The notes: generated by a model from the sequence alone, not told the origin. Counted from the first letter of the stretch, positions 9,955 through 20,800 are shown. The stretch: 64,000 bases of DNA from Alteromonas indica (GCA_003056425.1 PYVY01000006.1:208932-272931), one strand, 5' to 3'. Translations and numbers: made by a program.

Positions 9955-10665
9955 ATGCAATTAAATATTTCGATATACCGATACAACCCTGACGTTGATA
10001 AAGCGCCGCGCATGCAGGATTACAAACTGGATGTGGAAGAAGGCCGCGATATGATGGTGCTGGATATTCTGATTAAGTTGAAAGAGCAGGATCCATCGTT
10101 ATCATTCCGTCGTTCATGCCGCGAAGGTGTGTGTGGGTCTGATGGTTTGAACATGAACGGTAAAAACGGTCTGGCGTGTATTACGCCAGTATCCGCGCTG
10201 GGCAAGGGTAAAATTGTGATTCGCCCGTTACCTGGTTTACCGGTTGTGCGCGACCTGGTGGTAGACATGACCCAGTTCTACATTCAATATGAGAAAGTGA
10301 AGCCGTTTCTTATCAACGATACTAAACAGCCGCCTGCCCGGGAATTCCTGCAAACCCCGGAAGAGCGTGCTAAGCTAGACGGACTTTATGAATGCATCCT
10401 TTGCGCATGTTGTTCTTCTTCGTGTCCATCATTTTGGTGGAACCCTGAGAAGTTCATCGGCCCGGCTGGTTTGCTGCATGCTTATCGTTTCCTTATTGAT
10501 AATCGTGATACGGCCACTGAAGAACGGCTTAGCGATTTAGATGATGCGTTCAGCGTGTTTCGTTGCCACAGCATAATGAACTGTGTCAGCGTATGTCCTA
10601 AAGGGTTGAACCCGACCAAAGCCATCGGCCAGATTAAGTCGATGTTGCTACAACGGGCTGTTTAG
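9955..10665 (+). CDS. sdhB: Succinate dehydrogenase iron-sulfur subunit
   Basis: Carries electrons from the FAD of SdhA to quinone. The N-terminal ferredoxin domain has the [2Fe-2S] cysteines in SCREGVCGSDG...NGLAC; the C-terminal domain has CILCACCSSSCPSFWW and CVSVCPKGLNP for the [4Fe-4S] and [3Fe-4S] clusters. The product is 236 aa, normal for the family. ATG 9955 is preceded by AGAGGTG at the right distance; the in-frame GTG at 9946 is inside that ribosome site. It closes the sdh operon and is followed by a terminator-like hairpin, after which sucA starts. Confidence 0.97.
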   Translation: MQLNISIYRYNPDVDKAPRMQDYKLDVEEGRDMMVLDILIKLKEQDPSLSFRRSCREGVCGSDGLNMNGKNGLACITPVSALGKGKIVIRPLPGLPVVRDLVVDMTQFYIQYEKVKPFLINDTKQPPAREFLQTPEERAKLDGLYECILCACCSSSCPSFWWNPEKFIGPAGLLHAYRFLIDNRDTATEERLSDLDDAFSVFRCHSIMNCVSVCPKGLNPTKAIGQIKSMLLQRAV

Positions 10666-10712
10666 TTACACTAGTTTGTGTAAGGTATTGTATGCACAAA
10701 TGATATGCGCTA

Positions 10713-10747
10713 AATGGCCATCCTGTTAAGGATGGCTATTTTTTTTG
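10713..10747 (+). terminator. Terminator-like hairpin between sdhB and sucA
   Basis: An almost perfect 11-bp stem (AATGGCCATCC with GGATGGCTATT) is followed by a run of eight T. It lies 48 bases after the sdhB stop. Partial read-through into sucAB would allow the two operons to be coupled, as in other gammaproteobacteria (inference). Confidence 0.78.
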
Positions 10748-10841
10748 TATACGTGGCGTAAATGGTTGGTTCTGTTGTAAATAACAGTCATAATAGCGCC
10801 TCGTGTTATTTAGTTTTTACAAAACGTAGCAAGGCACAATA

Positions 10842-13664
10842 ATGCAAGAAAGCGTGATGAAAGCATGGTGGGATTCGTCGCATATGGCTGGTAATAACGC
10901 CGCCTATGTCGAGGAGTTGTACGAAGCGTACCTCGAAGATCCGCACAGCGTTTCAGATTCCTGGCGACAGGTCTTCGATAGCCTTCCCAAAGTGGAAGGT
11001 GCTGAATTAGAGAACAATCATACAACCGTTCGTGAACAGTTTCGAAAGATGGCGGCCCTAGGGCCCGCAGCACGAATGTCTTCACCGGCCGCCAGCGCCG
11101 GCCCCAGTTCATCCGACGGCCGTCAGGTCAAGGTTCTGCAACTTATCAATGCTTATCGGTTTCGTGGACACCAACATGCGAATCTCGATCCGTTAGGTCT
11201 TTGGCAGCAACCTCGCGTTCGTGACCTTGAACTCTCCCACCATAACCTGTCCGAGCAAGACTTCGATACCGTTTTCAACGTAGGCTCTTATGCCTATGGT
11301 GGCGAATCTATGTCGTTAGGCGAGCTGGTTAAATCGTTAAACCGCACTTATTGCGGCTCTATCGGTGCTGAATATATGCACATTACCGATACTGAGCAAA
11401 AGCGCTGGTTACAACAAAAAATTGAGTCAGTTCAGGCCAAACCAGAAATCAGTAAAGAACAGAAGTTACAAATTCTTAAAGGCCTGACCGCCGCTGATGG
11501 TATGGAAAAATACCTGGGTTCCAAATTTCCCGGCGCTAAACGTTTCTCATTGGAAGGTGGTGATTCACTGATTCCTATGCTGAAAGGGCTGATTAGCGAA
11601 GCGGGTTCGGCCGGCGCGAAAGAAGTGGTAGTGGGCATGGCTCACCGCGGCCGGCTAAATGTATTGGTTAATGTCCTGGGTAAGAACCCCTCAGTGCTAT
11701 TCGACGAATTTTCGGGTAAGCATGACGAAAGTCTTGGTTCTGGTGATGTGAAGTATCATGCCGGTTACTCTTCTGACTTTGCAACCCCCGGTGGTAATGT
11801 TCACCTGGCGTTGGCGTTTAACCCTTCTCACCTTGAGATAGTTAACCCGGTGGTAATGGGCTCTGTGCGGGCGCGTCTGGTACGTCGTCATAACGACAGC
11901 AGCGCGGTATTGCCGATTACGATTCATGGTGATTCCGCTATCGCCGGTCAGGGTGTAGTACAAGAAACATTTAATATGTCGCAAACCACGGGGTTTGCGG
12001 TCGGTGGTACAGTTCGGATTGTTATTAACAACCAGGTTGGTTTCACCACCTCGAAGTTAGAAGATACCCGCTCTACGCAGTATTGTACGGATATTGCGAA
12101 AATGGTGCAGGCGCCTATCTTCCACGTCAATTCGGACGATCCGGAAGCGGTTATGTTCGTTACCAAACTGGCCTTGGAATACCGTAATAAGTTCAAGCGC
12201 GATGTGGTAATTGACTTAGTTTGCTATCGCCGTCATGGCCATAACGAAGCTGATGAGCCAAATGCTACCCAGCCGTTAATGTACCAGAAAATTAAAAAGC
12301 ATCCGTTACCCCGCGTTTTATATGCTGAGCAACTGCTGGCCGAAGGCGTGATGGAACAGCGTGAAGTCGATAAGCTACTTGAAGACTATCGCGCCGCACT
12401 TGATCATGGTGCCTGTGTGGTAGATGAATGGCGGCCTATGACCGAGCATTCAGTTGATTGGTCTCCTTATCTGGGACACGACTGGGACACGCCTTATGAT
12501 GGTTCAATATCGCTCGACCAATTAAAAGAATTAGGTGAGCGGCTGACCAGTTTTCCCAAAGATGTAAAATTACATTCGCGGGTGAACAAGCTATATCAAG
12601 ACCGCAAAGCCATGGTCGCCGGCGAAAAAATGCTTGACTGGGGTATGGCCGAGAACCTTGCATATGCCAGCTTAGTTGGTATTGGTACGGATATCCGGTT
12701 GGTGGGTCAGGATTCAGGGCGGGGGACTTTCTTCCATCGTCATGCGGTTCTGCACAATCAAACTGACGGTTCAACCTATACACCGCTTCAACATATAAAA
12801 GAAGACCAAGGCGAAATTGAAATATACGACTCGGTATTATCTGAAGAAGCAGTGATGGCATTTGAATACGGCTTCGCTACCGCTGAACCTTCTTGCCTAA
12901 CCATTTGGGAAGCACAGTTTGGTGACTTTGCCAACGGCGCCCAGGTAGTGTTTGACCAATTCCTGAGTTCAGGTGAGGCAAAATGGGGTCGACTCTGTGG
13001 TCTGACCGTATTGCTACCTCATGGTTACGAAGGTCAGGGGCCAGAGCATAGTTCAGCGCGATTGGAGCGGTTCCTGCAGCTATGCGCAGACCACAACTGG
13101 CAAGTATGTATACCGTCAACACCGGCGCAGGTGTTTAATATGCTACGCCGTCAAATGATTCGTCCTATGCGTAAACCCTTGATTGTAATGTCGCCAAAAT
13201 CATTGTTGCGGCATGCTCAGGCTACATCTTCGCTTGAAGAGCTTGCCGAAGGTGTGTTCCACAATGTCATTGGCGAGATTGATGACATAGAGCCGTCAAA
13301 GGTTAAACGTGTAGTCATGTGTTCCGGTAAAGTTTATTACGATCTGTTAGATCAGCGTCGTAAAAATGAACAAACCGATGTGGCCATTGTTCGGCTGGAA
13401 CAGCTTTATCCGTTCCCGTCAGAAGAATGTGCTAAAGTAGTGGCCGATTACAGCCACGTTAAAGATTGGGTTTGGTGTCAGGAAGAACCGCAGAACCAGG
13501 GCGCATGGTATTCCAGCCAGCACCATTTCTGGGCGGCTATTCCAGAAGGTGCCAAACTGTCGTACGCAGGCCGTGAAGCATCGGCTTCACCTGCCGTAGG
13601 TTATGTCTCTGTCCACAATCAGCAGCAAAAGGCCCTGGTTGAAGACGCACTCACTATTAAATAA
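10842..13664 (+). CDS. sucA: 2-oxoglutarate dehydrogenase E1 component
   Basis: The thiamine-diphosphate-dependent decarboxylase (940 aa) of the 2-oxoglutarate dehydrogenase complex, committing carbon to succinyl-CoA. The N-terminus (MKAWWDSSHMAGNNAAYVEELYEAYLEDP) matches SucA. Other signatures are GMAHRGRLNVLVNVLGK near residue 266, IHGDSAIAGQGVVQE, the ThDP-binding INNQVGFTTS and CYRRHGHNEADEP, and the transketolase-like C-terminal half with GQDSGRGTFFHRHA. It has its own leader after the sdhB hairpin. ATG 10842 is used; a second ATG at 10857 is possible. The stop lies 6 bases before sucB. Confidence 0.97.
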   Translation: MQESVMKAWWDSSHMAGNNAAYVEELYEAYLEDPHSVSDSWRQVFDSLPKVEGAELENNHTTVREQFRKMAALGPAARMSSPAASAGPSSSDGRQVKVLQLINAYRFRGHQHANLDPLGLWQQPRVRDLELSHHNLSEQDFDTVFNVGSYAYGGESMSLGELVKSLNRTYCGSIGAEYMHITDTEQKRWLQQKIESVQAKPEISKEQKLQILKGLTAADGMEKYLGSKFPGAKRFSLEGGDSLIPMLKGLISEAGSAGAKEVVVGMAHRGRLNVLVNVLGKNPSVLFDEFSGKHDESLGSGDVKYHAGYSSDFATPGGNVHLALAFNPSHLEIVNPVVMGSVRARLVRRHNDSSAVLPITIHGDSAIAGQGVVQETFNMSQTTGFAVGGTVRIVINNQVGFTTSKLEDTRSTQYCTDIAKMVQAPIFHVNSDDPEAVMFVTKLALEYRNKFKRDVVIDLVCYRRHGHNEADEPNATQPLMYQKIKKHPLPRVLYAEQLLAEGVMEQREVDKLLEDYRAALDHGACVVDEWRPMTEHSVDWSPYLGHDWDTPYDGSISLDQLKELGERLTSFPKDVKLHSRVNKLYQDRKAMVAGEKMLDWGMAENLAYASLVGIGTDIRLVGQDSGRGTFFHRHAVLHNQTDGSTYTPLQHIKEDQGEIEIYDSVLSEEAVMAFEYGFATAEPSCLTIWEAQFGDFANGAQVVFDQFLSSGEAKWGRLCGLTVLLPHGYEGQGPEHSSARLERFLQLCADHNWQVCIPSTPAQVFNMLRRQMIRPMRKPLIVMSPKSLLRHAQATSSLEELAEGVFHNVIGEIDDIEPSKVKRVVMCSGKVYYDLLDQRRKNEQTDVAIVRLEQLYPFPSEECAKVVADYSHVKDWVWCQEEPQNQGAWYSSQHHFWAAIPEGAKLSYAGREASASPAVGYVSVHNQQQKALVEDALTIK

Positions 13665-13670
13665 GGAACA

Positions 13671-15215
13671 ATGATGACAATAGAGATTAAAGTTCCGGTC
13701 CTACCAGAGTCAGTTGCCGATGCCACGATTGCAACCTGGCATGTGAAGGCCGGTGACAAGGTAACACGCGATCAGAACCTGGTTGATATTGAAACCGATA
13801 AAGTGGTACTGGAAGTGGTTGCCCCGGCCGACGGCGTAATCAGTGAAATCATTGATGAAGAAGGCGAAACCGTATTAGGTGAGCAGGTTATTGCTAAGTT
13901 AGATGATAGCGGTAAAGCAGAACCTAAAAAAGATACAGAATCTTCGAAGTCCGAAGAAAAATCAACGTCTGAAGAAAAACCAGCCGAACAGCAGCAGGCG
14001 AAAACTGCCAGTGCTGGCGGTAAAACCTCAGAAGTAAAAGTACCGGTTCTGCCTGAATCAGTCGCAGACGCTACCATCGCAACCTGGCATGTATCGGTAG
14101 GCGAGCAAGTTAGTCGCGACCAGAATCTGGTTGATATTGAAACCGATAAAGTAGTATTAGAAGTCGTTGCACCTGGTGACGGCTCTATTTCTGAAATCCT
14201 GGCGGAAGAGGGTGCCACGGTTACCGCAGAAGAAGTCATCGCTAAGTTTGTAGAAGGCGCGTCAACGGGTGGTAATGCACAAGTTGCTGAAGACTCTACC
14301 GATGAAGGTGCCGAAGACGACGCCGATGCACTTAGCCCATCAGTACGCCGTTTGCTAGCCGAAAAAGGCGTTGATTCTGCGAAGGTTAAAGGTACTGGCA
14401 AAAATGGTCGGATTACCAAAGAAGACGTTGAGCAATATCTGAAATCAGGTAAAACTGAAGATAAGGCGGCCGCGAAATCGTCACAAACTGAAGCGCCTTC
14501 AGTAGCTGCTGGCGAACGCACTGAAAAGCGTGTGCCTATGACGCGCTTGCGTAAAACCATTGCTAACCGGTTGCTAGAGGCGAAAAACTCTACTGCCATG
14601 CTAACTACGTTTAACGAAGTTAACATGAAACCTATAATGGACTTACGTAAACAGTACCAGGAAAGCTTTGAAAAGCGTCATGGTATTCGTCTTGGCTTTA
14701 TGTCATTTTATGTAAAAGCGGTAACAGAAGCACTTAAGCGCTTCCCAGAAGTAAATGCCTCACTAGATGGTGATGACATTTGTTACCACAACTATTTTGA
14801 TATCTCGATTGCCGTATCCACACCACGTGGTTTGGTTACTCCAGTGTTGAAAGACACGGATACGCTTGGTATGGCCGGCGTAGAGAAAGGTATCAGAGAG
14901 TTAGCGCTAAAAGGCCGTGACGGTAAATTAGCCATGTCTGATCTGCAAGGTGGTAATTTCACGATTACTAACGGCGGAGTATTCGGATCACTGATGTCTA
15001 CCCCTATCATTAACCCACCACAGAGCGCGATCCTTGGTATGCACAAAATCCAAGATCGGCCAATGGCAGTTAATGGCAAGGTTGAGATACTGCCTATGAT
15101 GTACCTGGCATTATCTTATGACCATAGAATCGTCGATGGTAAAGAGTCGGTTGGATTCTTGGTTACAGTTAAAGAGATGCTCGAAGATCCTACTCGTTTA
15201 TTACTAGACGTTTAA
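13671..15215 (+). CDS. sucB: 2-oxoglutarate dehydrogenase E2, with two lipoyl domains
   Basis: Dihydrolipoyllysine-residue succinyltransferase, the core of the 2-oxoglutarate dehydrogenase complex. At 514 aa it is about 110 longer than the E. coli protein because the lipoyl domain is duplicated: nearly identical [12 protein letters not shown] segments place the lipoyl lysines at Lys44 and Lys160, joined by charged Ala/Glu/Lys/Ser linkers. An E1/E3-binding domain follows ([14 protein letters not shown], about 223-257), then the acetyltransferase-type catalytic domain ending near [15 protein letters not shown] with its catalytic His. Two adjacent ATGs (13671, 13674) follow AAGGAA. The E3 (lpd) gene is not present, as usual. 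Two-lipoyl versions are known among marine gammaproteobacteria. Confidence 0.96.
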   Translation: MMTIEIKVPVLPESVADATIATWHVKAGDKVTRDQNLVDIETDKVVLEVVAPADGVISEIIDEEGETVLGEQVIAKLDDSGKAEPKKDTESSKSEEKSTSEEKPAEQQQAKTASAGGKTSEVKVPVLPESVADATIATWHVSVGEQVSRDQNLVDIETDKVVLEVVAPGDGSISEILAEEGATVTAEEVIAKFVEGASTGGNAQVAEDSTDEGAEDDADALSPSVRRLLAEKGVDSAKVKGTGKNGRITKEDVEQYLKSGKTEDKAAAKSSQTEAPSVAAGERTEKRVPMTRLRKTIANRLLEAKNSTAMLTTFNEVNMKPIMDLRKQYQESFEKRHGIRLGFMSFYVKAVTEALKRFPEVNASLDGDDICYHNYFDISIAVSTPRGLVTPVLKDTDTLGMAGVEKGIRELALKGRDGKLAMSDLQGGNFTITNGGVFGSLMSTPIINPPQSAILGMHKIQDRPMAVNGKVEILPMMYLALSYDHRIVDGKESVGFLVTVKEMLEDPTRLLLDV

Positions 15216-15365
15216 GACTTTCATCTTATGCATTGTGTGCAGTCACGGCCTGAAGGTATGCTCGGGTCGTGATTGTCACAACGTCGGCAGGCTCGGCGTC
15301 TGTCGGTCAAGTTAATCAAGTCGCAATAGCGGCTTTTGTCTTACTAAAAATCGGATAGAAACACC

Positions 15366-16532
15366 ATGAATTTGCATGAATACCAAGGCAAGCAGCTATT
15401 CAAAGAATACGGCTTGCCTGTTTCTGAAGGATACGCAGCCGACACACCTGAAGGTGCAGTTGAAGCAGCAGACCGCATTGGCGGTGAAGAATGGGTTGTT
15501 AAATGTCAGGTCCACGCAGGTGGACGCGGTAAAGCTGGCGGCGTTAAGTTGTTTAAAAATAAAGACGACATTCGCGGCTTTGCGGAAAACTGGCTAGGCA
15601 AAAATCTGGTGACCTTCCAAACTGATGAGAAAGGCCAACCGGTAACTAAAATTCTGGTAGAAACCTGCACTGATATCGCTAATGAGCTGTATCTGGGTGC
15701 AGTTGTTGACCGTGGAACCCGTCGTGTGGTTTTCATGGCCTCAACAGAAGGCGGTGTTGAAATTGAAACCGTTGCAGAAGAGACGCCAGAAAAAATTCTG
15801 AAAGCTGAAATTGACCCGATTGTTGGACCACAGCCTTACCAGGCGCGTGAGATGGCATTTAAATTAGGTCTTGAAGGTAATCAAATAAAGCAGTTTGTTA
15901 AGATCTTCTTAGGTCTGGCGAAAATGTTTGAAGAGCTTGATGTAGCACTTATCGAAATTAACCCGCTGGTAATTAAGGCCGATGGCGATTTGCATTGCCT
16001 TGACGCTAAAGTGGGTATCGACGGTAACGCACTGTATCGTCAGCCTAAAGTTAAAGAAATGCATGATCCTTCACAAGAAGATGCTCGTGAAGCGCATGCG
16101 GCTAAGTTTGAATTAAACTATGTTGCGCTGGACGGTAATGTTGGCTGTATGGTTAACGGTGCGGGCCTGGCAATGGGTACCATGGATATCGTTAATTTGC
16201 ATGGCGGTAAGCCAGCAAACTTCCTTGACGTTGGTGGCGGTGCAACCAAAGAGCGGGTTGCTGAAGCGTTTAAAATTATCTTATCAGATGACAACGTAAA
16301 AGCCGTATTGGTTAATATCTTTGGTGGTATTGTACGTTGTGACATGATCGCTGAAGGTATCATCGGCGCGGTTAAAGAAGTCGGTGTAAATGTACCGGTA
16401 GTGGTTCGCCTTGAAGGTACAAATGCAGAGAAAGGCCGTGAAGTTCTGGCACAGTCAGGCCTGGATATTATTGCTGCAAGCAGCCTGACTGACGCAGCTC
16501 AGCAAGTTGTTAAAGCGGCGGAGGGCAAATAA
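15366..16532 (+). CDS. sucC: Succinyl-CoA ligase [ADP-forming] subunit beta
   Basis: The ATP-grasp subunit (388 aa) of succinyl-CoA synthetase, coupling succinyl-CoA cleavage to nucleotide triphosphate formation. The N-terminus [19 protein letters not shown] is diagnostic; [18 protein letters not shown] binds nucleotide, LIEINPLVI carries the Mg site, and [15 protein letters not shown] and [11 protein letters not shown] belong to the CoA-ligase domain. The 150-base leader after sucB contains no gene and no clear terminator. The stop and the sucD start share one base (TAATG), giving coupled translation for the 1:1 complex. Confidence 0.97.
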   Translation: MNLHEYQGKQLFKEYGLPVSEGYAADTPEGAVEAADRIGGEEWVVKCQVHAGGRGKAGGVKLFKNKDDIRGFAENWLGKNLVTFQTDEKGQPVTKILVETCTDIANELYLGAVVDRGTRRVVFMASTEGGVEIETVAEETPEKILKAEIDPIVGPQPYQAREMAFKLGLEGNQIKQFVKIFLGLAKMFEELDVALIEINPLVIKADGDLHCLDAKVGIDGNALYRQPKVKEMHDPSQEDAREAHAAKFELNYVALDGNVGCMVNGAGLAMGTMDIVNLHGGKPANFLDVGGGATKERVAEAFKIILSDDNVKAVLVNIFGGIVRCDMIAEGIIGAVKEVGVNVPVVVRLEGTNAEKGREVLAQSGLDIIAASSLTDAAQQVVKAAEGK

Positions 16533-17404
16533 TGTCAGTACTTATTAATAAAGACACGAAAGTAATTTGTCAGGGTTTCACTGGCGGTCAGGGTACATTC
16601 CACTCTGAGCAGGCTATAGCCTATGGTACGCAAATGGTAGGTGGTGTTACACCTGGTAAAGGCGGTACTGAACATTTAGGCCTGCCTGTATTTAATACAG
16701 TGCGCGAAGCAGTTGAACAAACCGGTGCCACTGCATCAGTAATTTATGTTCCAGCTCCATTTTGTAAAGATTCAATCGTAGAAGCTGCTGATGCAGGTAT
16801 CGAACTGATTGTATGTATTACAGAAGGTATTCCTACCATCGATATGCTTTATGTAAAAGAGTATGTTGATGCCAAAGGTGTACGTTTGATTGGACCAAAC
16901 TGCCCAGGCGTTATTACTCCTGGCGAATGTAAAATCGGTATCATGCCTGGTCATATCCATAAACCAGGTAAAGTAGGTATTGTTTCGCGTTCAGGTACGT
17001 TGACCTATGAAGCGGTGAAGCAAACTACCGATGAAGGTTTTGGTCAGTCTACCTGTGTAGGTATTGGTGGTGACCCGATTCCAGGATCAAACTTCATTGA
17101 TATTCTGAAGATGTTCCAGGAAGATCCGAAGACAGAAGCAATCGTGATGATTGGTGAAATCGGCGGAACCGCGGAAGAAGAAGCGGCGGCGTTCATTAAA
17201 GAAAATGTTACCAAGCCAGTGGTATCCTATATTGCTGGCGTGACTGCGCCTCCAGGAAAACGGATGGGCCATGCCGGCGCGATTATCGCCGGTGGTAAAG
17301 GAACAGCTGATGATAAATTCGCAGCTCTGGAAGATGCCGGCGTGAAGACGGTTCGTTCACTGGCCGATATCGGCAAAGCGTTACGCGAAGCCACCAACTG
17401 GTAA
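16532..17404 (+). CDS. sucD: Succinyl-CoA ligase [ADP-forming] subunit alpha
   Basis: The CoA-binding subunit (290 aa), which carries the phosphohistidine intermediate: His247 in [15 protein letters not shown]. The CoA-binding fold begins [19 protein letters not shown], and [20 protein letters not shown] and [14 protein letters not shown] are family signatures. It overlaps sucC by one base and ends the sdh-suc block, followed by a strong terminator. Confidence 0.97.
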   Translation: MSVLINKDTKVICQGFTGGQGTFHSEQAIAYGTQMVGGVTPGKGGTEHLGLPVFNTVREAVEQTGATASVIYVPAPFCKDSIVEAADAGIELIVCITEGIPTIDMLYVKEYVDAKGVRLIGPNCPGVITPGECKIGIMPGHIHKPGKVGIVSRSGTLTYEAVKQTTDEGFGQSTCVGIGGDPIPGSNFIDILKMFQEDPKTEAIVMIGEIGGTAEEEAAAFIKENVTKPVVSYIAGVTAPPGKRMGHAGAIIAGGKGTADDKFAALEDAGVKTVRSLADIGKALREATNW

Positions 17405-17441
17405 GCGTGCACTACGCACTCTGTGAAAGAAATCACTGATA

Positions 17442-17471
17442 AAAAAGCTCGCCTTTGGCGGGCTTTTTTTT
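17442..17471 (+). terminator. Intrinsic terminator after sucD
   Basis: GC-rich stem AAAAAGCTCGCC / GGCGGGCTTTTTTT with a three-base loop (one G.T pair), followed by eight T. It closes the 10-kb TCA block. Confidence 0.88.
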
Positions 17472-17890
17472 ACCCTTGTCACCTGCGCCGCTAGGCAGGT
17501 GGAACTAACGTGCTTCTATTCGGCGTAAATCACTTTTTCTGCCACCGTTTTAGCCCCCTCATCAATGAACGGCAAGGTACTTCCGCAGTTTGTTCCCCAA
17601 TATTGTTTTTATTTAATCTGTAACGTTTTCTTCGCACTGTCCTCAAATGTTAACGCTAAGGGATGTTTAACCTATTGAATATAAAGAAAAGAAAAAGATT
17701 TAGGAAGTTAACGATTCGTAGCCAACAAGATGCTGCTGTTAATCAAATGTATAATAATATTTATGAATACGTATGCATAACATTGAGCAAACACGCCTAT
17801 GGGGATAGGATTTAGCCTGTTTTATATCTGGCCTGCCTACTCAATAACAATACCGGCAGAAGTCTTAGGATAGTCAAGGGATACCTACAT
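17472..17890. promoter_or_regulatory. Leader region of the first TonB-dependent receptor
   Basis: A non-coding stretch between the sucD terminator and the receptor start. It is AT-rich in its middle and contains the operator-like 14-mer at 17764-17777, 114 bases before the start codon. No other gene or repeat was seen. Confidence 0.5.
17764..17777. promoter_or_regulatory. Starch-regulon operator candidate, copy 1
   Basis: TGAATACGTATGCA, a near-palindrome with the perfect core ATACGTAT and a central CG, as is usual for LacI-family operators. It lies upstream of the TonB receptor at 17891. The identical 14-mer recurs at 21130, 44674 and 47802, always before starch genes. The likely binder is the LacI-type protein encoded at 53043-54077. 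Confidence 0.8.
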
Positions 17891-20740
17891 ATGAACCACT
17901 TTAAACCAAATTCAATCAAAGCTGCGCTGGTTGCCAGTGGGCTTTGTGCTTTTAGCCTGCCGGTGATGGCGCAACAGGCCAACACGGCCAATCAGGATGC
18001 AGAACCGTCTGTAGAAGTTATTGAAGTTTCAGGTATACGCGGTAGCCTGCAACGTGCTCAAGCGATCAAAATGGATAATTCTTCCATCGTTGAAGCGCTC
18101 TCTGCCGAAGATATTGGTAAATTACCCGATACCAGTATTGCCGAGTCACTTTCACGTCTACCAGGTCTATCTGGCGAACGTCGTAATGGCCGTACCAGCG
18201 GAATTTCAGTACGTGGCTTTAATGAAAACTATGTCGGTACCTCACTTAATGGCCGCGAGCTATTGGGTATGGGTGATAACCGTGGCGTAGAATTCGACCT
18301 TTATCCAACTGAAATCATTTCTAACATCCTGGTTTACAAAACCCCTGAAGCAGGTATGACAACGCAAAATATCGGTGGTTCCGTAGATTTACAAACGGTG
18401 AAACCCTTGGTCGCAGAACAAACATTTACCATTAATGGTACGTTTGAAAAAAATGCGGACGATTCTGGCAACCCCGATTTCGACAACGATGGCCACCGGT
18501 TATCGTTTAACTACATCGATCAATTTGCCAACGACACAGTCGGCGTTGCGTTAACCTTTGCCACTATGGAGTCGCCACGCCAGGAACGCCAGTTCCGCGG
18601 ATGGGGCTATCCAAATGTACCTACCGGTGACGATGCGACGGCGGTTAGCCTTGCTGACGGTGTAGCCGTGGATGAAAACACGGTAATCCTGGGTGGTCAT
18701 GACAGTTTTGCCCGGTCAGCTATGATGGAGCGTGACTCGGTCGCCGCTATTATTCAATGGGCACCGAACGATCGTCTGAACTTACAACTGGATGCGTTGT
18801 ATATTGATTTCCAGGAAAATGATGCTCGCCGCGGTGTGGAAGAGGGGGGCCCGGTATGGGGTCCGGTAGACTTTACCGTTACTGAAGTCGAGAATGGCCT
18901 GGTTACAGCGGGTTATCATGATGGTTTTTACAGCATTGTTCGTAACGATGTGCGTAAACAAGATGCCGACCTGACCACGTTTGGTCTTAACATGGAATAC
19001 CTGTTAAACGATAACTGGACGGTTAATGCTGACGTTTCTACCGGTAAGGTAGATAAAACGATTACGGATGTTGAAAGTTATTCAGGTACTGGCCGCGCTG
19101 GCACTGACGGGCGTCAGTTAACAGCTCGCAGCTGGGAAATGACCTCAGAAGGTGTCATGTTCTCGGATCACCCCACGCTGGCACCGACTGACCTGACGGA
19201 TCCGTCACTTATTCGCCTGGCCGGCCCGCAAAGCTGGGGGCCTACCCTTAAAAACGAAGACGGTGAGCAGGTTTACTTTTCTAATCAACAGGATGGCTTC
19301 TTAAACCAGCCAGTATTTGAAGAAGAGTTATCTACCTATCGGGTGAGCACAGAAGGCTTTGTAGAGTGGGGTATGTTCACCGGTGTAGAATTTGGTGCGA
19401 TTTATTCTGACCGTAGCAAGTCGAAAATAAACAATGGTGCCTACCTTACTGCGCCGGCTTATCCGGATGATGCGGCTATTCCTGATGTACTTGGCATAAC
19501 ACCCCTGGACTTTGTCGGTATTGAAGGTGTATTGGCCTATGACGCACTGGGTTTATACAACAGTGGTTATTACAACGAACTTGATGCGCAGTTAGTACAG
19601 GCTGACCGTTTAGGTGACACCTACGAAGTAGAAGAAAAACTGACTACGTTGTACGCCAAGCTGGATCTGGATACCGAATATGAGGGTATTTATATTCGCG
19701 GTAATCTGGGCCTGCAAGTGGTGCATGCAGATCAGCAGTCTTATGGCTTCAGTACGGTAACTGATAGCCTGGGCTTTGTGGAATCGACCGTTGTATCCGG
19801 TGGTACGGATTACACAGATGTATTACCCACCCTGAATTTGAGTGCAGAAGTTGCCGAAGGTCAGTTTGTACGTATGGGTCTGAGTAAAGTACTTACGCGT
19901 CCACGTATGGACGATATGCGCCCCAACAGTCAGGTAACGTTCTCGTTCAATGATGCACAGATTCTGAGTACAGACACCGATAACGGACCCTGGGGGGGCA
20001 GTGCTGGTAACCCGGAATTGAAACCTTATGAGGCTAACCAGCTTGACCTGGCTTACGAGAATTATTTTGCAGACACCGGATATGTCGCAGTGTCATTCTT
20101 CTTTAAAGATCTGAAAAACTGGCATAGAAATAACGCCATTGCGGCAGACTTTGAAGAGTTTTATATCCCAGATATACATCAAAGTTCAGACGGTCAACCA
20201 CCGGTATTGTTTGTGGGTGAACGCACACAGCCGCAAGATGGCTTCGAAGGTTTTGTTCGTGGTTGGGAAGTGCAGGGTAGCTTACCAGGTGAATTGTTGC
20301 ATGAGTCGTTACAAGGCTTTGGTATGTTCGCCAGTGCAACCTTTATGGATGGCACGGCAGACGCAGCCCCAGGTACCGATGAAACCCGTATACCAGGTCT
20401 ATCGGATGAAAACTATAGTCTAACTGTATTCTATGAAAATCAAGGGTTTGAAATTCGCTTAGCTGGCACCAAACGGTCAAGCTATTTAAGCGAAACGCGC
20501 GGCCTGAGCCTGGCGTTATCAGACTCAACCAATCAGGGCGGTACCTTTGTTGATGCTCAGGTGGGTTATGATTTCAGTGAATCTGGTATTGAAGCTCTGG
20601 ATGGACTACGGGTGACTTTGCAGGCCCAAAACCTGACAGATGAAGATGATATCCAAAGCTCTGGTACGGATTCTCGTCAGATAACCTTGTACCAAACTTA
20701 TGGCGCAAACTATCTGCTTAGCTTTAACTACGACTTTTAA
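17891..20740 (+). CDS. TonB-dependent receptor (Caulobacter/Xanthomonas carbohydrate type)
   Basis: An outer-membrane gated channel (949 aa) energised by TonB, probably importing malto-oligosaccharides. A signal peptide ends at VMAQQ (about residue 28). A TonB-box-like EVIEVSGIRGSL follows, then the plug domain with LSAEDIGKLPDTSIAESLSRLPG and VRGFNENYVGTSLNGRELL, and a long 22-strand-type beta barrel ending in phenylalanine (LLSFNYDF), the outer-membrane insertion signal. The sequence type matches the TonB-Xanth-Caul family that often serves glycans. ATG 17891 follows AAGGG. An operator shared with the amylase genes lies upstream, and a second receptor and a pullulanase lie downstream, which supports starch-derived ligands (inference). 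Confidence 0.9.
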   Translation: MNHFKPNSIKAALVASGLCAFSLPVMAQQANTANQDAEPSVEVIEVSGIRGSLQRAQAIKMDNSSIVEALSAEDIGKLPDTSIAESLSRLPGLSGERRNGRTSGISVRGFNENYVGTSLNGRELLGMGDNRGVEFDLYPTEIISNILVYKTPEAGMTTQNIGGSVDLQTVKPLVAEQTFTINGTFEKNADDSGNPDFDNDGHRLSFNYIDQFANDTVGVALTFATMESPRQERQFRGWGYPNVPTGDDATAVSLADGVAVDENTVILGGHDSFARSAMMERDSVAAIIQWAPNDRLNLQLDALYIDFQENDARRGVEEGGPVWGPVDFTVTEVENGLVTAGYHDGFYSIVRNDVRKQDADLTTFGLNMEYLLNDNWTVNADVSTGKVDKTITDVESYSGTGRAGTDGRQLTARSWEMTSEGVMFSDHPTLAPTDLTDPSLIRLAGPQSWGPTLKNEDGEQVYFSNQQDGFLNQPVFEEELSTYRVSTEGFVEWGMFTGVEFGAIYSDRSKSKINNGAYLTAPAYPDDAAIPDVLGITPLDFVGIEGVLAYDALGLYNSGYYNELDAQLVQADRLGDTYEVEEKLTTLYAKLDLDTEYEGIYIRGNLGLQVVHADQQSYGFSTVTDSLGFVESTVVSGGTDYTDVLPTLNLSAEVAEGQFVRMGLSKVLTRPRMDDMRPNSQVTFSFNDAQILSTDTDNGPWGGSAGNPELKPYEANQLDLAYENYFADTGYVAVSFFFKDLKNWHRNNAIAADFEEFYIPDIHQSSDGQPPVLFVGERTQPQDGFEGFVRGWEVQGSLPGELLHESLQGFGMFASATFMDGTADAAPGTDETRIPGLSDENYSLTVFYENQGFEIRLAGTKRSSYLSETRGLSLALSDSTNQGGTFVDAQVGYDFSESGIEALDGLRVTLQAQNLTDEDDIQSSGTDSRQITLYQTYGANYLLSFNYDF

Positions 20741-20800
20741 AGACTAGCCGTAACCTACGTGGCTTACGGCGGTAACAGCAGTTATAGCAGTTGTATATGG

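Noticed and set aside
12436..12861. 141-codon minus-strand frame opposite sucA
   Set aside because: Shadow frame within the conserved E1 gene.
13772..14626. Long minus-strand open frame (284 codons) opposite sucB
   Set aside because: It is a shadow of the two lipoyl domains and linkers; composition is Ser/Thr/Ala low-complexity and there is no ribosome site.
15216..15365. Imperfect inverted sequence (GTCACGGCC / GGGTCGTGAT) between sucB and sucC as a terminator
   Set aside because: Poor stem and no T run; at most an mRNA structure in the leader.
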